Origin: an uncultured Lachnospiraceae bacterium
GTDB lineage: Bacteria > Bacillota > Clostridia > Lachnospirales > Lachnospiraceae
Reading direction: 5' to 3'
Assembly: GCA_947177165.1 (NCBI GenBank)
Contig: CAMWTP010000001.1
Location: 62,001-126,000, forward strand
Length of the DNA stretch: 64,000 nt
In this document: in pieces, positions 37,186-46,678 of the stretch
Layout: every line of letters starts with the position of its first letter
Position numbering within the stretch: position 1 is the first letter of the stretch
Notes under the pieces: model-generated
Databases searched by the model: none
The model's input: only the letters and a program-made list of their open reading frames with translations
What the model was told of the DNA's origin: nothing
Program-made: the position numbers and the translations under genes

Positions 37186-37230
37186 GCACATATTGTGCTA
37201 TGTAGACAAAAATATGTCTTTATCATTATA
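37186..37230 (-). promoter_or_regulatory. Promoter region of the AraC-GyrI gene with two inverted repeats
   Basis: A -10 element TATAAT is read on the minus strand at 37230-37225. Between it and the ribosome site lie AGACA-N6-TGTCT (37204-37219) and the perfect 13-base palindrome GCACATATTGTGC (37186-37198). These are candidate operators for autoregulation. No convincing -35 is seen, as for an activator-dependent promoter. Confidence 0.45.
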
Positions 37231-37295
37231 AGGCTTATTCGCAAATTTTTCCTCTCTATCCCTGCACAAAAAAGAGAGGCCGGGGCACAGGTGTC

Positions 37296-38354
37296 TTAAA
37301 ATGAAAATGATACCATCTCCTCATATTCCCCATTAAAATAATAGTCAACGGTCTGTGTATCCTGACAGTACACAATCGACCACTGCGTCGTCCACTCTCC
37401 ATCCGATGTCGACACGCGCGACAGTGCTGATTTTACCTCCTCGCCCGTGAGGATGCCACTCTGCTCCCCGTAGGCAGCGCAAAGCAGTTCATAGCGCTCT
37501 TTTGCGCTCTCGCCGCCTGCCGTCGTGTCGCCGTTTGCAAGGTTAAAATTCGTGAGATAGTTCGTGTCGACCACAACCATCCCGCCATCGACAAATTCTA
37601 TACTGACAGACGCCCCCGACGCGTCAGAGATGGCAAGATGATGGCTGATACCTCCAGACGCGTGAATGTCATACTGCCCCAGCAAATCCACGGCCTCCTC
37701 CACTGTCGCCGCACGGTTGAGCAGCAGGCGGATCGCTGTTGTGATGGTCAGGTCAGGCTTCTGCGTGTCCACCGCTGTCATACCGCCCTCGTTCACTTCC
37801 AGGTCAGCCACACAGAGACCGGCTTCATTGATGCCGTCCATCGGGACATACAGCGCTGCAATCGCCAGCATCTTATGCACAAAATTGTCGGGTACAATCT
37901 CTGTACTGCCCGTAATATTCTTGAAATCACACGTAGCAATCGATGCGTAACCGTCCTTCGGAACACATCTTACAATAATAGGAACAGAACCGTCCCAGTC
38001 AAAATTGCGCCCCCAGACGTGACAATTCTTGTCATCCAGCGCGGAGATGACACTGCATGATGGTCCCTCATTTGTCACATCCACCTGATAAAACCCTTTC
38101 GAAATGCAGTTTGTCAGAAATGCGCTGACTTCTCCGTCCGACGAGGCGCCGCCGTTTTCCAGAAATTCATCAAAGTGATAATCACTGTCAAACTCCATAT
38201 AGTACACATTTTCTTTTTCTGCAGTCGGGCGCACTGAATTTGCGATTTTCAATTCTTCCCGAAACATCACGCCTGCACCGCCGGCCAGAGCAATCACGCC
38301 CAGAGCCGCTGCAATCAATGTTATCTTCCACCATTTTCCTGATTTCTTTTTCAT
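37296..38354 (-). CDS. Choloylglycine hydrolase/linear amide C-N hydrolase family protein, membrane-anchored
   Basis: About 352 residues from ATG 38354 (GGGAGGTTTGTT upstream). An N-terminal helix at about 11-30 should anchor or export it. The Ntn-hydrolase core begins with the likely nucleophile Cys100 (PSCSVISALD) and the family motif GRNFDW at 115-120; NEAGLCVADLEVN and TIRLLL-like segments follow. In bile salt hydrolases and penicillin V acylases the Cys is freed at residue 1-4 after short processing; here about 99 residues precede it, so maturation would be different. It may cleave bile salts, acyl-homoserine-type amides or another linear amide; the substrate is not decided by sequence. 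Confidence 0.85.
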   Translation of the reverse strand: MKKKSGKWWKITLIAAALGVIALAGGAGVMFREELKIANSVRPTAEKENVYYMEFDSDYHFDEFLENGGASSDGEVSAFLTNCISKGFYQVDVTNEGPSCSVISALDDKNCHVWGRNFDWDGSVPIIVRCVPKDGYASIATCDFKNITGSTEIVPDNFVHKMLAIAALYVPMDGINEAGLCVADLEVNEGGMTAVDTQKPDLTITTAIRLLLNRAATVEEAVDLLGQYDIHASGGISHHLAISDASGASVSIEFVDGGMVVVDTNYLTNFNLANGDTTAGGESAKERYELLCAAYGEQSGILTGEEVKSALSRVSTSDGEWTTQWSIVYCQDTQTVDYYFNGEYEEMVSFSF

Positions 38355-38399
38355 AACAAACCTCCCTTTTTTATTCACTTTAGCATTTTTTTCGCAATA

Positions 38400-38434
38400 A
38401 AAAAGAGCCTGTCTGGTAAGTTGCCAAAACAGGC
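38400..38434 (-). terminator. Probable terminator of the LytTR/DUF3021 operon
   Basis: On the minus strand GCCTGT pairs with ACAGGC around a 16-base loop and is followed by TCTTTTTTATT. It lies about 35 bases after the DUF3021 stop and just before the choloylglycine-hydrolase gene. Confidence 0.6.
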
Positions 38435-38466
38435 AGGCAAGATGCAGACGCATCTGTCCATGATTC

Positions 38467-38898
38467 CTACAAGTTCTTATTCTGCTGAATCAGCTTATTG
38501 ATTTCCTGTACCTTTTTCCAGTCTTCAAAGTACGTGATCAGACAGGTTCCCGCAAATACGACGACGAGCATACCTGTAAGGCACACGATGAAAGCAAAAC
38601 GCATCACCAGAAAATCATAGACCACAATCCCCATAAAAAACACTACTGCCACAACCACACCAAAATACAGCAGACAAAAACACAAAACGGACTTTATCTC
38701 AAAAAATCCCAGCACAAAATGAATCGCTGCGATCACAAGGCAGATGCACATCAGCTGAAGCGCCATTTGATTGTCAATCGGGTCAAAGATTCCCATATCG
38801 CTGATCAGTACATATGTGATGACAACAAAGGCGTAAGAGATCGTGAAGCTCGCCAGCGCTTTGATGACTCTGTCTAAAATTTCAACCTTCCGTTTCAA
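38467..38898 (-). CDS. DUF3021-family membrane protein
   Basis: 143 residues with four membrane helices (about 15-33, 45-66, 70-98 and 105-122) and a basic C-terminal tail. It lies four bases after a stand-alone LytTR gene. DUF3021 proteins and such LytTR proteins form a fixed pair in Firmicutes, where the membrane protein is thought to hold the regulator in check. The signal and target genes are unknown. Confidence 0.88.
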   Translation of the reverse strand: MKRKVEILDRVIKALASFTISYAFVVITYVLISDMGIFDPIDNQMALQLMCICLVIAAIHFVLGFFEIKSVLCFCLLYFGVVVAVVFFMGIVVYDFLVMRFAFIVCLTGMLVVVFAGTCLITYFEDWKKVQEINKLIQQNKNL

Positions 38899-38902
38899 TG
38901 GA

Positions 38903-39343
38903 TCATCTCCTCACAAACTTTTCCTTGAGCGCACTCACATAATGCCGGTTTACAATCAGGTGCTCCCCGTTGTCGAGAACCGCATCAAAGCGCCCGTTCA
39001 ATTGCGGTCTGATCATCTGAATCTTTCGGATATTGACAATCACCGACTTGCTGATGCGCGCAAAACCACATTTTCCGATCTTCTCTTCCACCTCATAAAG
39101 TTTATAATCACATGCATAAACCTCTGTCTGCGAATAGACATACGTTCGCTCGTCAACGCTCTCAAAATAAAAAATCTCCTCCAGGGAAAGCTTGCTGACC
39201 GCCCCGTCTCTTGACACAGGAAGGGAAAACATCAAAGTCTGTATTTCATCGATAATGTGCTGCAGGTCTGCATCGATCAGCCCGCATTTAATATGGATTT
39301 CCGGTTCTCTGTACCCATCGTCCTGTTCTATAAAAAGTTTCAT
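38903..39343 (-). CDS. LytTR-domain transcriptional regulator without receiver domain
   Basis: 146 residues. The first 45 residues are a small alpha/beta lead-in and the LytTR domain covers about 47-146 (LSLEEIFYFESVDERTYVYS, FARISKSVIVNIRKI, LIVNRHYVSALKEKF). No receiver domain precedes it, so control must come from elsewhere, probably the DUF3021 partner encoded downstream. Genes of this type often regulate their own operon or a nearby transporter. Confidence 0.92.
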   Translation of the reverse strand: MKLFIEQDDGYREPEIHIKCGLIDADLQHIIDEIQTLMFSLPVSRDGAVSKLSLEEIFYFESVDERTYVYSQTEVYACDYKLYEVEEKIGKCGFARISKSVIVNIRKIQMIRPQLNGRFDAVLDNGEHLIVNRHYVSALKEKFVRR

Positions 39344-39396
39344 ATCATAGTCTCTGTTTAATCATCTCTGTTCCTGCAATCCCGCCCGCAAGGTGA

Positions 39397-39431
39397 AAAG
39401 CCTCCCTTCCCTCGCAAGTCAGGAAGGCTTT
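39397..39431 (-). terminator. Probable terminator of the GH42 gene
   Basis: AAAGCC...TTCC pairs with GGAAGGCTTT with a short bulge; on the minus strand it ends CTTTTC. It lies about 70 bases after the GH42 stop and before the LytTR gene start. Confidence 0.5.
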
Positions 39432-39499
39432 CCACTCGCAGCACAGTTGTTCCATGTGAAAATATTATCATATCCTGTCAGACTGAACAAGACAAAACA

Positions 39500-41551
39500 T
39501 CACTTCTTTTCCGTCAGCACCATGCACTCAAACGTCTTCAATGTAATCCTTCCCGTCAACGTTTCACCCGTCTCCACGTTCTCGTAACGCGCCAACAGTT
39601 CTACAGCGGCCGGCTCTCTGTTAAAGTTCTGCAAAAACCACACTCTCTCAACAGCGCCGTTGTCCTGTGCCGGCGTACTCCGCTCATTGACGGTAACACC
39701 TTCTGCCAGTCTGACCTGAAGGCCGCAGCCCAGCCCTCTCTCCTTCACGATATCGCTGTAAAAAGCTTTCAAAAAGCTCCGCTCATTCAGGGAAGCAATA
39801 TAATACGCTTCCCCGCGTCCGAAAGTATTTTTTGTGAGCGCAGGATATCCTTTATAAAAATCCTGCTGGTACTCTGCCAGCACTTCGGCGCCCTTTGTGT
39901 GAACAAGACCACACAGGCCGGTAATCCGGTAATCCGTGCCCTGATACCGCACGCTGTTCTCACAGTATCCGCCCGGCGCATCGATCTCCTCCGTTCTGAT
40001 TCCGAGCACGTCCTCCAAAGGGTGCGCGCCTGTATATGTCAGGTCGGAGTCGTTCACTTCACCGCTCCAGCAGGTCGTGATATAGCACCCGCCCTGTCTT
40101 ACAAATGACCGTACTTTTTCCGCATAACCCTCTTTGTACATGTAGTTCAGCGGTGCGATCACCACACTGTACGCGTCCAGTTCTCCCTCCATATCAACCA
40201 CGTCCGCGTCAATCCCGAGCTCCCACAGCGGTCGGAAAAAGTCTACAAACACAGACTGATAATTCAGGTTGTTGTCCACTGCCCAGGCATCTTTCACAGC
40301 CCACCAGTTTTCCCAGTCAAACACGATGGCAATCCGCGGCCTGTTACAGGTGCCTATGACTTTCGGGGCAATCTTTTCGAGACGTTCCCCGAGCCTTGCC
40401 ACTTCGCGGAAAACCCTCGTGTCCTCCCCGTTCCGGTGGTCAACCACTGCGCCGTGGTATTTTTCGCTGCTTCCCCTGCCCTTGCGCCACTGAAAATACT
40501 GGACACTGTCAGAACCGCACGCAATCGCCTGAAGCGAGGACAGCTCATGCATTCCCGGTCTTTTCAGCCTGTTGATCTGACGCCAGTTCACGACAGAAGG
40601 TGTGCTCTCCATCAATAGAAAACTGCTCTTTTTCAGGCTCCGCATCAGGCTGTGCGCTGCCGCTGCGCCTGCCGCTGTCTGCAGCTCATCCGAACCGCTG
40701 TGCCAGTCCGGATAGCTGTCCCACGAGATGATGTCCAGCTCCTCTGCCCACTTAAAATAATTCAGCGGCTCAAAAAACTCCATCATGTTGGTCGTGACGG
40801 GCAGACTGCTGTGGCTGCGGACGGCCTTGATTTCCTCCCTGCAAAAGCTGCGCTGCTGACAGTCCACAAACCGCCTCCAGTCCAGATTCTGCCCATGCAC
40901 CAGATTTTCGCCGCGCGGGGAAGGGCTTTTCACCTGGCTCCAGTCTGTGTAGGTGTGACTCCAGAAGCTTGTCCACCACGCCGCGTTCAGCCGGTCAAGC
41001 GTGCCGTACTTGTCCTGCAGCCACTTGCGGAAAGCGCCCTGGCACTTGTCACAGTGGCACGCACCGTCTCCCCCGTTTCCTCCGATTTCATTTGATATAT
41101 GCCAGCCGATCACGCCGGGATGTGAGCCGAACCGCTCTGCAAGCCGTGTGTCAAGCTGTCTTGTCTTTTCGCGCATCACAGGGGAGCTCGGACAGTAATT
41201 GTGCCTTTTTCCCGGATAATTCCTCATGCCATATGCATTGACCTGCAGTACTTCCTCGTACCTGCCGGTAAGCCATTGGGGCATCCCTCCTGTGGGTGTC
41301 GCGAGAATCGTGTAAATGTCATTTTCATACAATCGCTGTATGATTCGCTCCAGCCAGTCAAAGTCGTATCTGCCCTCCTCTGGTTCCAGATGACTCCACG
41401 CAAAGATTCCGAGTGAGACACAGTTTACATTTGCCTTTTTCATCAGCTGCAGATCTTCCTCCAGGATTTCCGGTCTGTCAAGCCACTGGTCCGGATTGTA
41501 GTCCCCGCCGTGTATGATGCCGCCAAAACTGCCCATTCTTTTTTGATTCAT
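39500..41551 (-). CDS. Glycoside hydrolase family 42 beta-galactosidase
   Basis: 683 residues, the usual GH42 length. The (beta/alpha)8 barrel holds the acid/base Glu155 in WHISNEIGG and the nucleophile Glu315 in FLLMESTPS. Cys120, Cys165, Cys167 and Cys170 (CHCDKC) match the zinc site of family members. A trimerisation domain follows from about residue 390 and a small C-terminal beta domain closes the protein. No signal peptide: it cleaves galactosides such as galacto-oligosaccharides or plant galactan fragments in the cytoplasm. It is monocistronic, with its own consensus-like promoter. Confidence 0.95.
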   Translation of the reverse strand: MNQKRMGSFGGIIHGGDYNPDQWLDRPEILEEDLQLMKKANVNCVSLGIFAWSHLEPEEGRYDFDWLERIIQRLYENDIYTILATPTGGMPQWLTGRYEEVLQVNAYGMRNYPGKRHNYCPSSPVMREKTRQLDTRLAERFGSHPGVIGWHISNEIGGNGGDGACHCDKCQGAFRKWLQDKYGTLDRLNAAWWTSFWSHTYTDWSQVKSPSPRGENLVHGQNLDWRRFVDCQQRSFCREEIKAVRSHSSLPVTTNMMEFFEPLNYFKWAEELDIISWDSYPDWHSGSDELQTAAGAAAAHSLMRSLKKSSFLLMESTPSVVNWRQINRLKRPGMHELSSLQAIACGSDSVQYFQWRKGRGSSEKYHGAVVDHRNGEDTRVFREVARLGERLEKIAPKVIGTCNRPRIAIVFDWENWWAVKDAWAVDNNLNYQSVFVDFFRPLWELGIDADVVDMEGELDAYSVVIAPLNYMYKEGYAEKVRSFVRQGGCYITTCWSGEVNDSDLTYTGAHPLEDVLGIRTEEIDAPGGYCENSVRYQGTDYRITGLCGLVHTKGAEVLAEYQQDFYKGYPALTKNTFGRGEAYYIASLNERSFLKAFYSDIVKERGLGCGLQVRLAEGVTVNERSTPAQDNGAVERVWFLQNFNREPAAVELLARYENVETGETLTGRITLKTFECMVLTEKK

Positions 41552-41635
41552 GATATCCTCCTGTTTGTGTTCATTTCTTAATAACCAATCCCAAAACGCT
41601 CCCCATCGATTTATGATTGGGTGTGATATTCTGTT

Positions 41636-41664
41636 ATTATAGCGGTTTATGGTTTATGAATCAA
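41636..41664 (-). promoter_or_regulatory. Sigma-A promoter of the GH42 gene
   Basis: On the minus strand TTGATT (41664-41659), a 17-base spacer and TATAAT (41641-41636). The spacer holds the repeat ATAAACC-ATAAACC, which could be a regulator site. The start codon is about 85 bases downstream. No CcpA-like site was recognised. Confidence 0.75.
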
Positions 41665-41744
41665 CCACTTTCTTTGTTATTCTACATGAATTCCATGGAC
41701 AGGATAAATGACTGTCAGGCGTGATGCACTCACTTTTCACAATC

Positions 41745-43949
41745 CTACATCATCGTATCATCCCGCAGCACCTCGGCCAGATTGATGCCGCGCACCTTTC
41801 GCCAGCCCAGGGCATAAGCCAGCGCCACAGACCCCAGAATAGCCAGCAGGAACACCGCAATCGGGAGAAACGGCGCCTCTGCCACAAACTCGGCCGCTTC
41901 CAGATAACTCAGCCGCAGCATATACCCCACCGCAAGCACCGCCAGCGGGAGGGTAATCAGGATTGGGCGGCCTGCGATAACCATCGCTTCAATGCAGAAC
42001 ATTTTTCTGATTTCCTCCGGCGTCAGTCCCACAGACAGATACCGGGCAAATTCCCTTTTTCTCTGGCGCACAAATCCCAGCGTATTGGAGAACACATTGC
42101 CAATGCCAATGATGGCGAGCAGGACGCAGAATCCCCCAAGTATCATCTGCATTCCCAGGATTTGCTTATTGTTTGTCTCATACTCCTGAATGCGGTTTTC
42201 AGACTCTGACTGATATTTCTGACCAATCAGCACATCGATTTCGTCCTGCAGCGCAGTCAGCCTGTCCAGTGCCGCATTGCCGCGGGCAAGAACGCGAATA
42301 TAAGTATCCCGCTCCGCTCCGCCGATTTGTCCTTTGATCACTTTCCATAAAGACACTGGAAGAAAATGCACCAGCTCATAATGGTCCAGCGAAGCGTACT
42401 CCTCTCTCAAAACGGGAACCTTCTCCGTGTAGGACAAAACAGGAATCTTTGCTGCCATGTCACTGTTTCCTGCCGCCCGCAAAACCGTTTCCGCATTTTT
42501 TTCCTTTATATAAGGCATGTATACAGGGTGCCTGAAGTCCGGATTCGTCACATCACAAATCTGGTTCCGCACCACCACCCCGTCCAGCCGCGGCGCAATC
42601 CCAATCTGCTCACAGTATTCGAGAAAACTGGCATCATCCAATATCACAACCGGGGCGTTTACCAGCCATCCGCCGTCCGTCTGCGTCACATACGAAGCAG
42701 GAGCATGGGAAAACCCGCCAAATGCCCTCATCTCCTCACTCATTTCCTCCTCTGTGACAATCCGTTTTGCCATCGCTTTCTGATAGACGACAGCGCTCTC
42801 CACTCCGCCAAGCTCCTGTATGTCTGCTGTCTCCCCAAAAGAATCAATTTCCGCGTCCTTCACAGTGACCATAATGTCCCATGCATTCTGATACCGCTCA
42901 AAATACGTCTCGCGCGTGCTGATTTTGGAGGTTGCAAAAAAGCACTGCATGAGCGTAAATGCCATGACCGAGAGTATCAGGGACAGCGAAGCCGTCCGCA
43001 GGGCCCGCCGCTGTGCTTTCAGTGCGTTTCCAGCCAGCTCTCCCTCCACGCCAAACAAAAGCGCCAGCAAGGGAGAGCTCTTTTTGCGTTTTAACTGCAG
43101 TTCGCCTGTGTTTCTAATCGCTTCCAGCGGCGTCAGTCTGCTTAGCTTTCTGGCCGGCAGCCACGCAGAAATCCACACAGTCAGAACCGTCACAAGCAAT
43201 GTCAGCAAAAAGACGAACGGGTGATAGCCAAAGACCGCGTCATGCCGTCCCGCGACGCTGCCCGCCAGCACATTTGACATATGCAGAAGCCACCTGCACA
43301 GCACAATGCCCAGCAGATTCCCCAGCACCACCGGCACAGCACACAGCACGGCCGCCTCCTGCAGAAGGCAGGCGCGAATCTGCCCCGGTGCAGCCCCAAT
43401 ACTGGAAAATATTCCAAACTGATGGATTCTCGCATTCATGGATACCGCAAAGGAATTGTGTATGATGATAACTAGCGAAAGTGACGCCATTCCCGTTATT
43501 ATGATAAACAGCGGAAACAACAGCCTTGGCGCTGTATCCTGGGAATCGCGTATCAGGTACATTGCCAGAAGTTGATAGTGATACGTAACCCGTTTGGGCG
43601 AAACACCTGCCAGTTCCGCAATCCGCGGAGTGTCCCGCAGAACATCGCTCATATGATAAAAATAAATATCAACTCCCGTTTCATCGGCCACCGCTTCCTT
43701 CACAGTGGCAAAATTCCTTATGGATTCTATCACTGTGCCATTATCAAACGCGCCATCAATTTCCCAGGTGATATGGCTCTGCCATCCGCCCTCCTCCAGG
43801 ACAATCCGCTCAACCTCATACTTCCATAAGTTGTAAAACAATCCGCAGATCAGCGATAAGAGCAGCGCGGAAATAAACGATGCCACCACGACAGAGATGC
43901 CCGATGAGCGGTTGTTTTTGATATACCCCGATGAATAATCTTTCCACAT
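41745..43949 (-). CDS. FtsX-family ABC transporter permease
   Basis: About 734 residues from the ATG at 43949 (GGAGGT nine bases upstream). One N-terminal helix, an external domain, a first FtsX triplet at about 140-290, a second external region at about 330-600 and a C-terminal FtsX triplet at about 620-720 give the duplicated FtsX layout. FVRQRKREFARYLSVGLTPEEI is the coupling segment. It starts seven bases after the ATPase gene. It probably exports or removes a cell-wall-active compound under control of the two-component system encoded upstream; the substrate is unknown. Confidence 0.9.
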   Translation of the reverse strand: MWKDYSSGYIKNNRSSGISVVVASFISALLLSLICGLFYNLWKYEVERIVLEEGGWQSHITWEIDGAFDNGTVIESIRNFATVKEAVADETGVDIYFYHMSDVLRDTPRIAELAGVSPKRVTYHYQLLAMYLIRDSQDTAPRLLFPLFIIITGMASLSLVIIIHNSFAVSMNARIHQFGIFSSIGAAPGQIRACLLQEAAVLCAVPVVLGNLLGIVLCRWLLHMSNVLAGSVAGRHDAVFGYHPFVFLLTLLVTVLTVWISAWLPARKLSRLTPLEAIRNTGELQLKRKKSSPLLALLFGVEGELAGNALKAQRRALRTASLSLILSVMAFTLMQCFFATSKISTRETYFERYQNAWDIMVTVKDAEIDSFGETADIQELGGVESAVVYQKAMAKRIVTEEEMSEEMRAFGGFSHAPASYVTQTDGGWLVNAPVVILDDASFLEYCEQIGIAPRLDGVVVRNQICDVTNPDFRHPVYMPYIKEKNAETVLRAAGNSDMAAKIPVLSYTEKVPVLREEYASLDHYELVHFLPVSLWKVIKGQIGGAERDTYIRVLARGNAALDRLTALQDEIDVLIGQKYQSESENRIQEYETNNKQILGMQMILGGFCVLLAIIGIGNVFSNTLGFVRQRKREFARYLSVGLTPEEIRKMFCIEAMVIAGRPILITLPLAVLAVGYMLRLSYLEAAEFVAEAPFLPIAVFLLAILGSVALAYALGWRKVRGINLAEVLRDDTMM

Positions 43950-43956
43950 ACGCACG

Positions 43957-44637
43957 CTACCTCCGCTCTTCATCACTGAGGATACGACCGTCCTCAATGG
44001 TTATAATACGGTCTGCCTCCAAAGCCACTCGCTCATCATGGGTGATTAAAATGCAGGTCTGCTCCAGATTGCGGTTGGAGAGTTTCAGCATATCGATAAT
44101 CTCTCTGGAATTTTTCTGATCCAGATTTCCGGTCGGCTCGTCCGCCAGAAGCAGCGCCGGACGGTAAATCAAAGAGCGCGCAATCGCAGCCCTCTGCTGC
44201 TGCCCGCCGGAAAGCTGGCTTGGCAGAGCATCAAGCCTGTCTGCGATGCCAAGGGAACTGACCACTTTCTCAAAGTATTCCTTGTTCGGTTTCTTCCTGT
44301 CAAGGGCAAGCGGCATCAGTATGTTTTTCTGCACGGTCAGCGTGGGAATCAGGTTGTAAAACTGATACACCAGCCCCACCTTTCTCCTGCGGAAGATTGC
44401 TGCCTGCGTCGGGTTCAGTTTCGAGAGATCTGTCCTGTCTATGGTAACAGTTCCGTCTGTCGGCTTGTCCACACTGCCAAGGATATGCAATAACGTGGAC
44501 TTGCCTGAACCGGATGCCCCCATAATTGCAACAAACTCTCCCTTGCTGACGGTCAGATCGATGCCGTCCAATGCCACCACCTGGTTGCTGCCAGAGCCAT
44601 ACACCTTGCGGACTCTCTCGCATGTCAAAATATTCAT
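43957..44637 (-). CDS. ABC transporter ATP-binding protein, MacB/LolD type
   Basis: About 226 residues from the ATG at 44637, which follows AGGAGG. Walker A GASGSGKST, signature LSGGQQQR, Walker B LLLADEPTGNLD and the switch His in LITHDE are all intact. It is the energy subunit for the FtsX permease encoded directly downstream. The genes lie 160 bases after the histidine kinase gene and have their own regulated promoter (44774-44805). Confidence 0.93.
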   Translation of the reverse strand: MNILTCERVRKVYGSGSNQVVALDGIDLTVSKGEFVAIMGASGSGKSTLLHILGSVDKPTDGTVTIDRTDLSKLNPTQAAIFRRRKVGLVYQFYNLIPTLTVQKNILMPLALDRKKPNKEYFEKVVSSLGIADRLDALPSQLSGGQQQRAAIARSLIYRPALLLADEPTGNLDQKNSREIIDMLKLSNRNLEQTCILITHDERVALEADRIITIEDGRILSDEERR

Positions 44638-44773
44638 GGTACGATTTCCTCCTGCTATCAATGATTTGTAATCCATAACGATTCCGTGAAGTATATGCAC
44701 ACACCAGCATTTTTCATGAGTTCCGCTGTACAGTGCCAAAACTGTCCTGCCCCGTCAGGATCTGCATAGTTAC

Positions 44774-44805
44774 ATTATAGCAAACGAATCTTACAACTCA
44801 GTGAC
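44774..44805 (-). promoter_or_regulatory. Promoter of the ABC operon with candidate response-regulator site
   Basis: On the minus strand GTCAC-TGAG-TTGTAA is followed by 11 bases and TGC-TATAAT (an extended -10). The same GTCAC-N4-TTGTAA-N11-TATAAT layout occurs before the response-regulator gene (46679-46710). There is no normal -35 at the right distance, so the TTGTAA box likely binds the OmpR-type regulator in its place. The box overlaps the last codon and stop of the kinase gene. Confidence 0.65.
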
Positions 44806-45982
44806 AATAGAACCGGATTTCAAAACATGCGCCGCCCGCCGCCATATTCCGGGCACGAATCGTTCCGTTCTGGCGCTCAACAATCTCTTTTGCGAGCGCT
44901 AATCCGATGCCGATACCGCCCTCACTGGCATTCTGCCCCCGGTAAAACCGCTCAAAGAGATGCGGAATATCCTCCCGGGCAAATCCCTGCCCTTCATCGC
45001 TGATCAGAATTTCCGTGTACAGGGGATTCTGCCCGTATACGCAATGAATCGTTCCGCCAGCGCTGTGTTCCATGCAGTTTTTCATCAGATTGATAACCGC
45101 CTCCATTGTCCAGTCCAGATCGGCGGTTATCGCCATTTCTCCCAGCTCTGGAATATCAACAGAGACATCGTGCTTTATCAATAATTCCTGCAGATTGTCC
45201 GCCGCGAGGACAAGGACCGTGAACACGTCAATCTCCTCCTTTTGAAGCGCCAGAGCCCCTGCGTCAAGCCGGGACAGCACAAGCAGGGCTTCCTCCAGAT
45301 GTGTGAGCCGTAAAAGCTGTTTTTGTATCTGTTCCAGATGTTTTTCTCCGGATTCCTGTTTCATTGTCTGTACAGTCAGGGAAATCGCAGTGATGGGTGT
45401 CTTAATCTGATGTGCGATATTTGACAGGTTTTGTGCAAAATCGTTTTTGGCCTGCACCGCCGCATCTTTTGTCTGATAGAGAAATGTGACCGTCTTGTAG
45501 ATTTCATCCTCCAATTTGGAGAACATATCCTCCCCGGAACCGGACAAGATGACAGCCTTTCCCATATTGACCTGCTCGAGGTACTCCGCCAAAGCCTGAA
45601 TGCGCGCCGCCTCCGTCTTATTCCGGTACAGAAATGCCGCGATAAAAAGAAATGCGCCCGCCGCAACTCCCGCCATCACACACACTGTATTATACTGGTA
45701 ATCTGCCTTCTGAAAATCAGAGCTGCGATACCCCAATTCTGACAAAATATCGCGCTCCACGGTACAGTCCGCATTTCCACCTGCGACTTCCTTCAACGCC
45801 GCAGCTATGATTTGTCCGGCTTCCGGCTCCTGCTCCACGATCTCCCCGCAGACAGCATTCAGCAGATCATACTGCAGTTTACTGTAATGACAGGACAGCA
45901 GCAGCACTGCAAGCGCAGAGGCGGTGAACCCCGCAGACAGTACAACGCCTAAAGTGAATACCAGATTTTTCCGCCCGCTCAT
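44798..45982 (-). CDS. Membrane sensor histidine kinase (OmpR-system partner)
   Basis: About 394 residues from ATG 45982, which overlaps the regulator's stop as ATGA, with GGAGG just before; the longer frame is thus excluded. Two helices (about 8-30 and 108-128) flank a short external loop of about 75 residues. The dimerisation domain has the H box NIAHQIKTP; the ATPase has MKNCMEHS, DEGQGFA and IGIGLALAKEI. It should phosphorylate the response regulator encoded upstream. The small sensor loop and the ABC neighbour suggest detection of membrane-active or cell-wall compounds. Confidence 0.9.
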   Translation of the reverse strand: MSGRKNLVFTLGVVLSAGFTASALAVLLLSCHYSKLQYDLLNAVCGEIVEQEPEAGQIIAAALKEVAGGNADCTVERDILSELGYRSSDFQKADYQYNTVCVMAGVAAGAFLFIAAFLYRNKTEAARIQALAEYLEQVNMGKAVILSGSGEDMFSKLEDEIYKTVTFLYQTKDAAVQAKNDFAQNLSNIAHQIKTPITAISLTVQTMKQESGEKHLEQIQKQLLRLTHLEEALLVLSRLDAGALALQKEEIDVFTVLVLAADNLQELLIKHDVSVDIPELGEMAITADLDWTMEAVINLMKNCMEHSAGGTIHCVYGQNPLYTEILISDEGQGFAREDIPHLFERFYRGQNASEGGIGIGLALAKEIVERQNGTIRARNMAAGGACFEIRFYCH

Positions 45983-46650
45983 ATTGTATCCTCCATACGA
46001 TAACCCACACTTCTGACCGTTTTCAGACAGGGCGGCTGGTGCAGTTTGTCCCGCAGTCGCTTGACTGTGACGGTCAGTGTGTTGTTGTTCACATAGTTTC
46101 CGTTCAAATCCCACACCTGCTCTAAGATTCTTTCTCTTGTGACCGTCTTTCCTTTATTCTGCATCAGATATAAGAGCAGCTGATACTCCGCCTGGCTCAG
46201 ACTCACCTCCTCCGACTGGCAGGAAACCGTCCTGCGGTTTAAGTCGATCGAGATTCCGTCACAGGTGAGATACTGCGCCGCCACGTTTCCGGTTCTCCGA
46301 AGCAGAGCCTGTATTCTGGAATACAGCACTTCCAGCGCAAAGGGCTTCACCACATAATCATCTGCACCGCTTTGAAAGCCGGCGACAATATCGCGTGAAT
46401 CACCGCGGACGGTGAGAAAAATAACCGGCAGTTCTTTCCATGTACTGCGAATCCACTGGCACAAGCCGTCTCCATGTCCGTCCGGCATATTCCAGTCCAG
46501 CAAAACGATTGTCGGCACATGGACTGTCAGCGCCTGCCTGACCGCCGCGAGCGTGTCAAAGACTGTTACCCGAATGTTTTTCTGTTCCAGATATTCCTTC
46601 ACGATGCCCGCGATATGCGCGTCGTCCTCGGCATAATATAGTTCAATCAT
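45979..46650 (-). CDS. OmpR/PhoB-family response regulator
   Basis: 223 residues. The receiver domain has EDDAH near the start, the phospho-acceptor in IVLLDWNMPDGHG and the Lys in YVVKPFALEV. The C-terminal winged helix (about 125-220) reads VSLSQAEYQLLLYLMQNKGKTVTRERILEQVWD. It is translationally coupled to the kinase gene. It probably binds the GTCAC-N4-TTGTAA boxes before its own gene and before the ABC operon, activating both. Confidence 0.93.
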   Translation of the reverse strand: MIELYYAEDDAHIAGIVKEYLEQKNIRVTVFDTLAAVRQALTVHVPTIVLLDWNMPDGHGDGLCQWIRSTWKELPVIFLTVRGDSRDIVAGFQSGADDYVVKPFALEVLYSRIQALLRRTGNVAAQYLTCDGISIDLNRRTVSCQSEEVSLSQAEYQLLLYLMQNKGKTVTRERILEQVWDLNGNYVNNNTLTVTVKRLRDKLHQPPCLKTVRSVGYRMEDTI

Positions 46651-46678
46651 TATCTTCCCCCACCCTGTCTTTTTTTAT

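Noticed and set aside
41745-46650. A classical BceRS-BceAB locus
   Set aside because: The permease has the duplicated FtsX layout with two external regions and the kinase has a loop of about 75 residues; only the exporter at 9726-12631 has the BceB topology.
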